A program made the position numbers and the translations under genes. Below, piece after piece: positions 1 through 5,868 of a stretch of 11,446 nucleotides of DNA (the stretch's first letter is position 1; each line of letters opens with the position of its first letter). This DNA is from Rickettsiales bacterium. GTDB taxonomy: Bacteria > Pseudomonadota > Alphaproteobacteria > Rickettsiales > UBA3002. The stretch is from the NCBI GenBank assembly GCA_002725445.1, contig PBPD01000101.1, positions 1 through 11,446 of the forward strand, read 5' to 3'. A model generated the notes under the pieces. It searched no databases, was not told the DNA's origin, and saw nothing but the letters and a program-made list of their open reading frames with translations.

Positions 1-216
1 CACTTCGCCCATTATATCGCGCAGCGACATTTCGTCGAAATCCTCGAACTCCGTATCGCAAAAACTACAAGCCAGATTGCACCCGCCTAGCCGCACAAAC
101 ACAGCAGGCATACCTGCAAAGGGGCCCTCGCCTTGCAATGTCGGGAAAATCTCCTGCACTGCGAGGTTCAGTCCTGGCCCGTTCTCGGGCGGGCGTATGG
201 GGGTTTTTCCGTACAT
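1..216 (-). CDS. queE: 7-carboxy-7-deazaguanine synthase QueE, N-terminal part
   Basis: This is the first 72 codons of a leftward gene that leaves the window. The ATG is at 216 and the frame stays open to base 1. The product is a radical SAM enzyme that converts 6-carboxytetrahydropterin into 7-carboxy-7-deazaguanine on the way to queuosine. Seen directly: the motif EIFPTLQGEGPFAG at about residues 22-35, followed by GGCNLACSFCD, which gives the C-x3-C-x2-C cluster ligands C46, C50 and C53. The CxxxCxxC spacing together with the QGEG segment is characteristic of QueE rather than of general radical SAM enzymes. It is divergent from metZ with an 88-bp gap. The C-terminal two thirds cannot be examined. 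Confidence 0.93.
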   Translation of the reverse strand, partial: MYGKTPIRPPENGPGLNLAVQEIFPTLQGEGPFAGMPAVFVRLGGCNLACSFCDTEFEDFDEMSLRDIMGEV

Positions 217-235
217 AATTGCGCTGCTAAACCTA

Positions 236-264
236 TTGCATTCTATTGTGTCGTAGCCTATCAC
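236..264 (+). promoter_or_regulatory. possible metZ promoter
   Basis: TTGCAT (236-241) and TATCAC (259-264) are separated by 17 bp in the 88-bp gap between queE and metZ and are oriented toward metZ. The -10 is poor, so this is only a candidate. No other signal was recognised in the gap. Confidence 0.25.
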
Positions 265-304
265 TGCCTCATAGACTTCGAAAAACGCTAGAGATACCCA
301 GCTT

Positions 305-1498
305 ATGGCCAAAAAGCAAGATATGAGCCGTGCAGGCATTGAAACCAAGATGGTACGCGGTGGCACACTGCGCAGTCAATATGGCGAGGTGAGCGAAGCT
401 ATCTGGATGAATTCCGGCTTCTGCTATGACTCCGCGGAAACCGCTGAGAAGCGCTTCAACGGCGAAGAACCAGGCTTTGTTTACACACGCTACCTCAATC
501 CAAATCTGGCCATGCTGGAAGATCGGCTCGCCCTGTTGGAAGGGGCAGAACGCGCCTGTGTGGTAGGCAGCGGCATGGCTGCGGTGTTTGCCAGCATGAT
601 GAGTTTTCTGAAAGCGGGCGACCATGTGGTGGCCAGTAAAGTGCTGTTTGGCTCGTGCCATTATATTATTACGCAAATTCTGCCACGCTTTGGCATTTCC
701 TACACGCTGGTCGATGCGGATGATCTGGATGGCTGGAAAAAAGCCATGCGCAATGAGACGATGTGTGTGTTTATTGAATCTCCCGCCAACCCAACGCTCG
801 ATGTAGTGGACATTGAAGCAGTGTGCAAAATTGCCCATGCGGCTGAAGCATTTGTGATTATCGACAATGTGTTTGCCACGCCACTTTATCAGAAGCCGCT
901 GGAGTTGGGCGCAGATGCGGTAGTGTACTCGACCACCAAGCATATTGACGGACAAGGCCGCACGCTAGGCGGCGCGGTGCTCGGCAGCGAGAAATATATC
1001 GACGAAGTGGTGATGCCGTTTCATCGCCATACAGGCCCTGCCCTCAGCCCGTTTAATGCATGGATTATTCTGAAGTCGCTGGAAACCCTTACCTTGCGCG
1101 TGCATCAACAAACCGAAACCGCGCAAAAAGTGGCCGAGATGCTAGAAGCGCATGACAAGGTTGAGCAGGTGCTCTATCCCGGCCTTGCCTCGCACCCACA
1201 ACATAGCGTAATTGCCAAACAGATGAGCGGTGCAGGCAGCCTGATGGCAATACGCATTAAGGGCGGCAAACAAAGCGCGTTTAAGATGATGAACGAGCTG
1301 AACATCATCGATATATCGAACAATCTGGGCGACGCTAAAAGCATCATCACTCACCCGGCAACCTCAACACACTCCAACATTGAAAAGTCGGAGCGTGACG
1401 CATTGGGTATTGGCGAGAATCTGCTGCGCCTGTCGATCGGGTTAGAAACCGCCGAAGACCTGCTGCACGATCTGGATCAGGCGCTATACCAATTGTGA
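305..1498 (+). CDS. metZ: O-succinylhomoserine sulfhydrylase MetZ
   Basis: A 397-residue PLP enzyme of the Cys/Met metabolism family. MetZ joins sulfide to O-succinylhomoserine to give homocysteine in direct-sulfhydrylation methionine synthesis. Seen: GSGMAA (88-93) at the phosphate-binding loop, YTRYLNPN (60-67) with the Tyr and Arg contributed to the partner active site, IIDNVFATP with Asp187 for the pyridine nitrogen, and YSTTKHIDGQGR (208-219) with the Schiff-base lysine K212. The KHIDGQGR extension after the lysine is typical of MetZ, which is why I prefer it to MetB, MetC or MetY. Length is normal for the family. The first ATG (305) is used; ATG at 323, seven codons in, is possible and neither has a strong ribosome site. 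Its stop codon overlaps the GTG start of the next gene, suggesting one transcript. Confidence 0.93.
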   Translation: MAKKQDMSRAGIETKMVRGGTLRSQYGEVSEAIWMNSGFCYDSAETAEKRFNGEEPGFVYTRYLNPNLAMLEDRLALLEGAERACVVGSGMAAVFASMMSFLKAGDHVVASKVLFGSCHYIITQILPRFGISYTLVDADDLDGWKKAMRNETMCVFIESPANPTLDVVDIEAVCKIAHAAEAFVIIDNVFATPLYQKPLELGADAVVYSTTKHIDGQGRTLGGAVLGSEKYIDEVVMPFHRHTGPALSPFNAWIILKSLETLTLRVHQQTETAQKVAEMLEAHDKVEQVLYPGLASHPQHSVIAKQMSGAGSLMAIRIKGGKQSAFKMMNELNIIDISNNLGDAKSIITHPATSTHSNIEKSERDALGIGENLLRLSIGLETAEDLLHDLDQALYQL

Positions 1499-1953
1499 TA
1501 CCTCGCCCTATAGTTTTGCTGCTATGCGCCCTGCTCTGCCTGTTGGCAGCTCCCACGGCCTACGCACAGAACTTTACGGACACAACCGCCACACTTCTTC
1601 GCAGCGACCGAGAGCCGTTACATATGCAATTATGGCTGGCCGACGAGCCAACGGAACGGGCGCGCGGGCTCATGGAAGTGGAGGATTTCGGTGCCTATGA
1701 TGGCATGCTATTCGACTTTGGCGAACCACAGCCAGTAACCATGTGGATGAAAAACACGCCCCTCGCGCTTGATATGATTTTCATTGATGCGCAGGGTGCA
1801 ATTGTTCATATTCACCGTAACGCAGAGCCGCATTCAACCAAGCTCATACGCTCACCTGTCGACGTGTTGAGTGTGCTGGAATTGCAGGCAGGCAAAGCAG
1901 ATGAATGGGGCATCACCCCAGGTGACAAGGTAGAGCATGCGATTTTTAATTAG
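1495..1953 (+). CDS. secreted DUF192 family protein
   Basis: A 152-residue protein with a GTG start lying on the metZ stop codon (GTGA overlap). The first 25 residues form a signal peptide: arginine near the N-terminus, a leucine/cysteine-rich core and a TAYA-Q cleavage site. The rest is a complete DUF192 domain: ERARGLM (54-60), a DGMLFDF segment (69-75), VTMWMKNTPLALDMIFID (81-98), VHIH (104-107) and a C-terminal VLELQAGKADEWGI (127-140) ending in a GDKVEH element. DUF192 proteins are small exported or periplasmic beta-rich proteins without a settled function. The Cys residues at 11 and 15 lie inside the hydrophobic core and do not form an obvious lipobox. The gene probably depends on translation of metZ. 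It overlaps the next gene by 17 nt. Confidence 0.9.
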   Translation: MIPRPIVLLLCALLCLLAAPTAYAQNFTDTTATLLRSDREPLHMQLWLADEPTERARGLMEVEDFGAYDGMLFDFGEPQPVTMWMKNTPLALDMIFIDAQGAIVHIHRNAEPHSTKLIRSPVDVLSVLELQAGKADEWGITPGDKVEHAIFN

Positions 1954-2470
1954 TTTTTTCATTCTGCTATTATGCAGCTCGTTGGCACTGGCACAATCGC
2001 GCCAGCCTATCATTTTTCAAAAAGACAGCCTCACCATCACCTCTTACCCGCGCGCTGAAAAAAGCGAGGAGCAGGAGGGAGAGAATGCTGCGCCGCCTAC
2101 CCCCACCGAGCACGTATTCAGTGTGGAGGTGCGGCCTGAAAACGCGATGCGGCTGGAGTGGATTCACACCCTCAACACACTCGATAATAATCGCGGCGTG
2201 ATGATCGCGTTTGAAACCCCGATGCAGATTCCATTGATGCCGCTGGAGGTCTATAAGCCCGTGGATGTGCTATTCATCGACAATGACGGCAAGATTTTGC
2301 AGATCGCGCCGAGCGTAGTGCTGGGCGAGCTGCAGCAGGATATTTATGCGAAAAAGCCTATTCGTGCGTTTCTCTATCTGCAGGGTGGCATAAGCGAGAG
2401 CCTGAACATAAAGCCGCGTGATGAGGTAGATCACCCGCTGTTTAATAGTGCCCCTGTAGTCCTTGAATAG
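1937..2470 (+). CDS. secreted DUF192-like protein, diverged paralogue of its upstream neighbour
   Basis: A 177-residue protein whose start lies 17 nt inside the preceding gene. Residues 1-19 are a clear signal peptide (RF then an Ile/Leu/Phe core, cleavage around ALA-QS). A Glu-rich and Pro-rich linker (about 41-57) follows, then a domain that aligns by eye with the upstream DUF192 protein: RGVMIAFETP against DGMLFDFGEP, VDVLFIDNDGKILQI (109-123) against LDMIFIDAQGAIVHI, and a near-identical ending, RDEVDHPLFN (161-170) against GDKVEHAIFN. The RGLM and MWMKNT motifs, the most conserved parts of DUF192, have been lost. This looks like a tandem duplication with one copy freed from the original constraint. 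The function is unknown. It is the last gene of the metZ operon. Confidence 0.8.
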   Translation: MRFLISFFILLLCSSLALAQSRQPIIFQKDSLTITSYPRAEKSEEQEGENAAPPTPTEHVFSVEVRPENAMRLEWIHTLNTLDNNRGVMIAFETPMQIPLMPLEVYKPVDVLFIDNDGKILQIAPSVVLGELQQDIYAKKPIRAFLYLQGGISESLNIKPRDEVDHPLFNSAPVVLE

Positions 2471-2488
2471 TAAAATAAGGCTTTTCGG

Positions 2489-2516
2489 TTGCATTCAGCG
2501 CGGTTCACGATAGAAA
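2489..2516 (+). promoter_or_regulatory. possible promoter of the interrupted tRNA-Val gene
   Basis: TTGCAT (2489-2494) and TAGAAA (2511-2516) are 16 bp apart, with the -10 ending 24 bp before the tRNA 5' end. The spacing is right but the -10 is weak. If active it now transcribes a tRNA 5' half that runs into the integrated element. Confidence 0.35.
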
Positions 2517-2540
2517 TAGCGTCTTCGCACATTGCGTGAC

Positions 2541-2579
2541 GGGCGGTTAGCTCAGTTGGTTAGAGCGCGTCGTTGACAT
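2541..2579 (+). pseudogene. tRNA-Val(GAC) 5' half, interrupted in the anticodon loop
   Basis: Bases 2541-2579 give the acceptor 5' strand GGGCGGT, a complete D-arm (GCTC/GAGC), the anticodon stem 5' strand CGTCG (2568-2572) and the whole anticodon loop TTGACAT (2573-2579, anticodon GAC). The next bases, AACTG, do not pair with CGTCG, and nothing downstream pairs with the acceptor strand. The matching 3' half lies at 7091-7128. Fusing the two gives a 77-nt tRNA with all four stems paired, so this is a host tRNA gene split by an integration event. Confidence 0.9.
2572..2579 (+). repeat. attL core (GTTGACAT)
   Basis: These eight bases recur at 7083-7090. They consist of the tRNA anticodon loop plus one base of the stem. 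The anticodon stem in the uninterrupted gene, CGTCG-TTGACAT-CGACG, is a perfect inverted repeat with a 7-bp centre. That is the usual geometry for a tyrosine integrase core site in the anticodon-loop sublocation of tRNA genes. Confidence 0.85.
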
Positions 2580-2617
2580 AACTGGGGTCGCAAACGAATA
2601 TTTTGTAACGAATTCCC
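2580..2617 (+). other. element left end resembling a decayed tRNA 3' half
   Basis: Aligned from the end of the anticodon loop without gaps, this stretch matches the true 3' half (7091 onward) at 15 of the first 30 positions, including the block GGTCG at the same distance from the loop. GCAAA/TTTGT can form a 5-bp stem around a 7-nt loop at the T-arm position. The anticodon and acceptor strands do not pair. It could be a worn-out replacement 3' end from the element's attP, or chance similarity. Confidence 0.35.
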
Positions 2618-2670
2618 CTTCTATCAAAGACTTAGCCAAAACACCCCTTAACAAAAACGGCTCAAAAACG

Positions 2671-2685
2671 ATCCCACGGGATCGC
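2671..2685 (+). repeat. left subterminal inverted repeat
   Basis: ATCCCACGGGATCGC occurs here, and its exact reverse complement occurs at 6973-6987, near the other end of the element. The left copy is itself palindromic (CGATCCC-AC-GGGATCG, 2669-2684). Three AAAAACG copies (2653, 2664, 2691) surround it. These are candidate integrase or excisionase arm sites, or an operator for the helix-turn-helix gene product. Confidence 0.6.
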
Positions 2686-2705
2686 CTGCTAAAAACGGGA
2701 TCAAA

Positions 2706-3290
2706 ATGACCTTCGATATCACCATACAACACGACCTCAAGAAATTGAGGCGGCAGCTCAACACGCTTGAAACCAAGGTGGCACCACAGGCCACGGTGCG
2801 TACCCTCAACCGTGTGGCGGAGAGCGCAAAGGTGGCGAGTGCCAAGCACATCGCACCACAAATGAACAGCAGGCAGGCTGCGGTCAAACGGCGTATCGTT
2901 ACGCAGAAGGCAACCTTCAAACGTTTGTGGGCAACGCTTCTGGCACGCGACCGTGCGCTGCAGCTGATTGAATTTGTGGTCGGCAGCAAGAAGCCAACGC
3001 AACAACCAGGTGGTAAGCGTGGGCTGGTCAAGGTGAAAAAATACGGCAAGGTGTCAACGTTATCGAATGCTTTTATTGCCCCGCGCAAAAGCGGCTCCAG
3101 TAAGACCACTGTTTACATGCGGAAGACCGGCAAGCGTCACCCACTCAAACTGTTGTACGGCCCTGGCATCATGCAGTTGTTCAAACAGCGTGAGAACGAT
3201 GCCATCATGCAAGCCAAGGTGAAGGAACGCTTCGCCATTGAGTTTGCACGCAATCTGAAATTTTACATCAACCGCTTCAAACGCCCCTGA
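2706..3290 (+). CDS. phage minor tail protein Z (gpZ-like)
   Basis: A 194-residue basic protein, close to the length of lambda gpZ (about 190). It resembles the prophage minor tail protein Z family: an N-terminal MTFDITIQHDLKKLRRQL helix, a VRTLNRVAESAKVASAKHI segment (about 31-49) followed by a run of basic residues, a GPGIMQLF motif near 151-158, and a helical C-terminus with REND, VKERF and FARNLKFYINRF. GpZ is a tail-completion protein acting at the head-tail joint of siphophages. Both termini look complete. It is the first gene inside the left end of the element and has no neighbouring tail or head genes, which is odd for a structural protein. The ribosome site (CGGGATC) is poor. The family was recognised by motif, not by a search. 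Confidence 0.75.
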   Translation: MTFDITIQHDLKKLRRQLNTLETKVAPQATVRTLNRVAESAKVASAKHIAPQMNSRQAAVKRRIVTQKATFKRLWATLLARDRALQLIEFVVGSKKPTQQPGGKRGLVKVKKYGKVSTLSNAFIAPRKSGSSKTTVYMRKTGKRHPLKLLYGPGIMQLFKQRENDAIMQAKVKERFAIEFARNLKFYINRFKRP

Positions 3291-3529
3291 TACCGTACCG
3301 AATCCCATGGATTCAAAAAGGTACTCCCGACCCGTCCCCCCTGCGGGTACGCCGAGGGCGCGGCGTTTTACTAGCCACAAATTCTGAAAAGCCATTTCGT
3401 TTCGCAATTCCGAATACAAAACCTTTATATAACAAATGCTTAAAGTGGCTGACTGCGAAATCGGGTCTGCTGAAGCCATTTCGCTAACGTGCTGTATGCA
3501 CAGAACTTAACTGCAAAACAGGAAAGATT
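3291..3529. other. gap between tail gene and ParB-like gene: hairpins and a short direct repeat
   Basis: No gene was recognised. The gap contains GAATCC-CAT-GGATTC (hairpin, 3300-3314) just after the tail gene stop. A GC-rich patch follows (about 3320-3365) in which ACCCG (3330-3334) can pair with CGGGT (3344-3348). An 11-bp direct repeat, AAGCCATTTCG, lies at 3389-3399 and 3473-3483, separated by AT-rich DNA. The GC-rich patch could be a remnant of a phage packaging (cos) region, but that is speculation. Confidence 0.4.
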
Positions 3530-3991
3530 ATGAAAGTAGAACTGACCGAAATCGGTCGGGTGATTCCGTATGCGCGGAATCCCCGCAAAAATGATGCAGC
3601 CATAGCCAAAGTTGCGGCCTCGATTAAGGAGTACGGATTCCGCCAGCCTATCGTGGTGGATGAGGAAATGGTTATCATTGCAGGCCACACGCGCCTGCAG
3701 GCGGCACAGTCGCTGGGGTTAAAGAAAGTACCAGTGCATGTGGCCACTGGCCTCACACAGGCGCAGATAAAGGCGTACAGGCTGGCTGACAACCGTACCC
3801 ATGAAGACGCTGAATGGGATGAGGAACTGCTGGCGATTGAACTCGGTGAATTGAATGAGCTGGGATTTGATTTAGATCTGACAGGCTTTGATGCAATTGA
3901 ACTGGAAGACCTGCTCGATGGCGAGCCGATGGCTGGTTTAACCCCCACATCACCTCTGCACGGCAATTACGCGCAAAGAATTTATCGTTGA
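3530..3991 (+). pseudogene. ParB-like nuclease domain of a phage ParB-DNA methyltransferase, truncated
   Basis: A 153-residue reading frame. Residues 5-90 are a ParB/Srx-type N-terminal domain: ARNPRKNDAAIAKVAASI, the GFRQPIVVDEEMVIIAGHTR core with GHTR (52-55), then RLQAAQSLGL and VPVHV. The segment AYRLADNRTHEDAEWDEELLA (about 82-102) and the LGFDLDLTGFD repeat are typical of phage and plasmid proteins in which this domain is followed by an adenine/cytosine DNA methyltransferase. That methyltransferase is missing: after about residue 137 (GLT) the frame runs into the antisense of the Argonaute gene and stops. The break is near 3935-3950. A good ribosome site (AGGAAAG) precedes the ATG. The frame overlaps the opposing pAgo frame tail-to-tail. 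The remaining domain might still fold, but the protein is a fragment. Confidence 0.8.
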
Positions 3992-4538
3992 TGATCTGGA
4001 TGGGAATATTAATCGGTGCCAGCTTTGCTTTTAGGCGGTCGTGCAGATGAAACCCCTCATATTCGAAACAGGCTTTCCACGTATCTGGTAAATACAAAAA
4101 TAGTACATCGAAATGGCTTCTATTCTTACTAAGGTTGCCAATTGAATGCATAATCTGATTGATCATTTCAGGACCGTTCTTGGCATCAGCATAAGTGCCG
4201 CATTCTGCAGGTAATTCTATTTTTAGATCATCTGTTGGCGAGGTAAGCGGTGTCTTAAAAATATTTTCAAACCCTGTGTAGGGAATATAATATGTCGGCA
4301 CGTCTTTCACTTGATGAGAGCCGTTGAGTTCATCAAATAAGCCATTGAGCTTCCCTAACGAGCCTTGTGGTGCAAGAAAAGCAGCCCTCACTTGTGTTGG
4401 GTAACCTATCGATAATCCGTAAGGGCCATGGTTGGCCAGCCCCCTCAGTGGATGAATATCTTTTTTGAGCTGGTTAAAAATAAGCTCTGGCTCTGGCAAA
4501 GCACGATAGGCAGAAAGGTTATTGCGTATTTCAGGCAT
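3753..4538 (-). pseudogene. short prokaryotic Argonaute, MID domain only; PIWI lost
   Basis: The frame encodes 261 residues, but only about 1-200 (4538 down to roughly 3940) look native; the rest is antisense of the ParB-like gene. Seen: an N-terminal LPEPELIF followed by IHPLRGLANHGPYG (29-41) and VRAAFLAPQG (50-59), the opening typical of short pAgo proteins. A Rossmann-like strand DVLFLYLPDTW (144-154) and the MID guide-binding stretch EGFHLHDRLKAK...IPIQIIND (161-185) follow, with H166, K170 and Q181 fitting an HK-type 5'-phosphate pocket. CRAEVMWGL (192-200) is the family's link into PIWI, and the frame then breaks. Known short pAgos pair with an APAZ effector and bind guide RNA and target DNA to trigger abortive defence; here the target-binding PIWI part is absent. 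Start: ATG 4538, with AAAGGAG seven bases upstream and an 8-nt overlap with the APAZ gene. Recognition is by motif memory. Confidence 0.8.
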
Positions 4539-5088
4539 GGCGGCTCTCCTTTCGGCTAAAGGCTGACCGCGAATTCAGCTCAAACTGAATAGGAAATTCT
4601 GTATCAGCAAAATGCTCTATTTTAACGTCATTACCACCAATTTCACCCAACAAAATGGTGATCCATGCATTCAGAAATTCATTGGATTTCTGATTAAATC
4701 GGTATTTCTTTCTGGCTTTAATCTCATCTCGGAAATTTTGCCTTTCAGATAAGGGTTTCACCCATATATCTGGCCGTAGCAGAAGCCATAAATTACCATT
4801 CTTCTCTTCCAGCCGTATACTGACTGCCTCGGCCCAAAAAATATCTCTTTGGAAGGAGCCACAAACCGGCCCCGTTCCATCTTTGTAGCCAGTGGCCTTT
4901 TTCAGAGAATTGAAAATCTGATCCTCTGCATGCCGGTGATCCACAACTGCATAAAATTGTTTTCTGTTCTTGCGGAGGTGTAGAGGCTTACCGTTGACTA
5001 ATGCGTTAGCAAGTGCCTCTTCGTAAAAGGATTTAATAACCATACTCTCTTTGATGGCTTGTGTCGGATTGATACCGAAAATCCCCAT
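4531..5088 (-). pseudogene. APAZ-domain protein of a short Argonaute system, N-terminal effector lost
   Basis: A 185-residue frame, most of which (from about residue 20) reads as an APAZ domain, the partner module found only with short prokaryotic Argonautes. Seen: FYEEALANALVNGKPLHLRK, FYAVVDHRHAEDQIF, ATGYKDGTGPVCG, then the well-conserved DIFWAEAVSIRLEE and LWLLLRPDIW (about 82-108), RKKYRFNQ with LNAWITILLG, and a C-terminal AFSRKESRHA. Complete partners are far longer because a SIR2, TIR or nuclease effector precedes APAZ; here nothing in frame precedes it. The product ends inside the pAgo start (8-nt overlap), the standard operon arrangement for this pair. ATG 5088 is probably not the original start. 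Lines 4021-4200 in the adjoining pAgo count to about 42% GC against about 55% in metZ. Confidence 0.75.
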
Positions 5089-5125
5089 GGATTTTAGCGT
5101 AAATTGGGAAATTATCAGAGTTCAG
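5033..5125 (-). pseudogene. possible SIR2 fragment, out of frame with the APAZ gene
   Basis: In another frame of the same strand, just upstream of and overlapping the APAZ reading frame, residues read NFPIYAKIHGDFRYQSD and then reach a stop at 5033. PIYAKIHGDFRY closely resembles the conserved KxHGDxxY strand of SIR2-type NADase domains found in SIR2-APAZ proteins. If so, the lost effector was SIR2, and the rest of that domain was removed by deletion together with a frameshift. The match is short, so chance similarity is possible. The left limit on the gene (about 5125) is where phage sequence on the other strand seems to begin. Confidence 0.5.
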
Positions 5126-5133
5126 TGCTTCCA

Positions 5134-5340
5134 ATGCAGCGTATGGAGGAAACCATCGAATGGATTTTTTACCTCGATGACGAAGACGAGCGCAGGCTGA
5201 TATGGCTCCGCGCCGAGCGAGTCTACTGGAAACAGATTTGCTGGCGCATCGGCTGTGGCCGTACCAAGGCATGGCAGATGTGGACGTATGCACTGCTTAA
5301 AATCGTCACACGCCTCAATGCCAAGCATGGAGGGCGTTAA
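5134..5340 (+). pseudogene. DUF6362-type phage protein, C-terminal part
   Basis: From ATG 5134 the frame gives 68 residues: MEETIEWIFYLDDEDERRLIWLRAE, VYWKQICWRIGCGRTKAWQMW, then ALLKIVTRLNAK. Alternating Trp and Leu in the first helix, followed by a helix-turn-helix-like W-K-x-I-C-x-x-x-G-x-x-x-x-x-A segment, match the C-terminal half of a family of phage-associated proteins that I believe is DUF6362. The upstream half of that family is missing. The frame can be extended to TTG 5104 but those residues are not family-like. The junction with the reverse-strand SIR2/APAZ piece is therefore near 5120-5143. No ribosome site is apparent, so expression is doubtful. The family name is from memory. 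Confidence 0.6.
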
Positions 5341-5535
5341 AGTGTTCGAACAAAAAAAGACTAAACAGGATGAACAAAAAATCGTATCTTCGTTCATAGA
5401 ATCGCCAGAGGTGGGTGAAAACCAGCCCCACCTAATCATTGAACCCCATAATTTTTGCACGCCATACGCCGCCCTTAAGAGGTTTGCGGCTGCATTGTGC
5501 TGTTTTCATAACCCCAAAAAACCAAGGAGAAGCCC
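5341..5535. other. gap before the helix-turn-helix gene, with one hairpin
   Basis: No gene was recognised. AGGTGGG (5409-5415) pairs perfectly with CCCACCT (5427-5433) around an 11-nt loop. There is no T-run after it, so it is more likely a regulatory RNA structure or protein site ahead of the helix-turn-helix gene than a terminator. Confidence 0.4.
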
Positions 5536-5868
5536 ATGGATGAGTTACAACGTTGTTACACTGTCAAACAATTGGCCGAACTATGGCAATGCAGTGCCAG
5601 AAACATTTATTTTCTTGTTGAAAACCAGCGACTTGCATGCCTTCGTGTTGGTAGAGGAAAAGGCGGTATTCGCATTAAAAAAGAACATGTTATCGCCTTT
5701 GAAAATGCTAACGAAGTAACGGGCGACACATGCAATCAGGAATCCCAAAATTTGACCTTACCTGGCGAGAAGAACGAAAAAAATTCTACGTCCAATGGCG
5801 AGAAAGTGGTTGCCTTAAACGGGTTTCAACGTGCACAGATGATCCGGAAGCAGCAAAGCGATTCCTAG
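5536..5868 (+). CDS. helix-turn-helix protein, excisionase/AlpA-like
   Basis: A 110-residue protein starting at ATG 5536 with AAGGAGA six bases upstream, the best ribosome site in the element. Residues 1-55 form a MerR-like winged helix-turn-helix of the excisionase/HTH_17 type: CYTVKQLAELWQCSARNIYFLVENQRLACLRVGRGKGG followed by IRIKKEHVIAFE. Such proteins next to an integrase usually act as recombination directionality factors or as activators of the integrase gene. The C-terminal half (about 60-110) is Asn, Gln, Ser and Lys-rich and overlaps the start of the integrase by 139 nt in another frame, so it may be an unstructured tail created by the overlap. It could bind the palindromic repeats near the element ends; that is inference. 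Confidence 0.75.
   Translation: MDELQRCYTVKQLAELWQCSARNIYFLVENQRLACLRVGRGKGGIRIKKEHVIAFENANEVTGDTCNQESQNLTLPGEKNEKNSTSNGEKVVALNGFQRAQMIRKQQSDS

Noticed and set aside
217..304. SAM-II-like riboswitch upstream of metZ (GCGCTG, CTAAACC and ATTGCA resemble parts of it)
   Set aside because: There is no downstream strand to pair with GCGCTG and the conserved 3' GCTAAA block before the start is absent.
269..955. 228-codon open frame antisense to metZ
   Set aside because: The protein is His/Cys-rich without family motifs and lies fully inside the well-supported metZ gene.
3484..3966. Serine-rich 160-codon frame antisense to the ParB-like gene
   Set aside because: The composition is that of an antisense shadow and it conflicts with a clear ParB-like domain.
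5255..5719. 154-codon plus-strand frame between the DUF6362-type fragment and the helix-turn-helix gene
   Set aside because: It overlaps both neighbours, has no ribosome site and shows no recognisable motif; the helix-turn-helix frame explains the second half.
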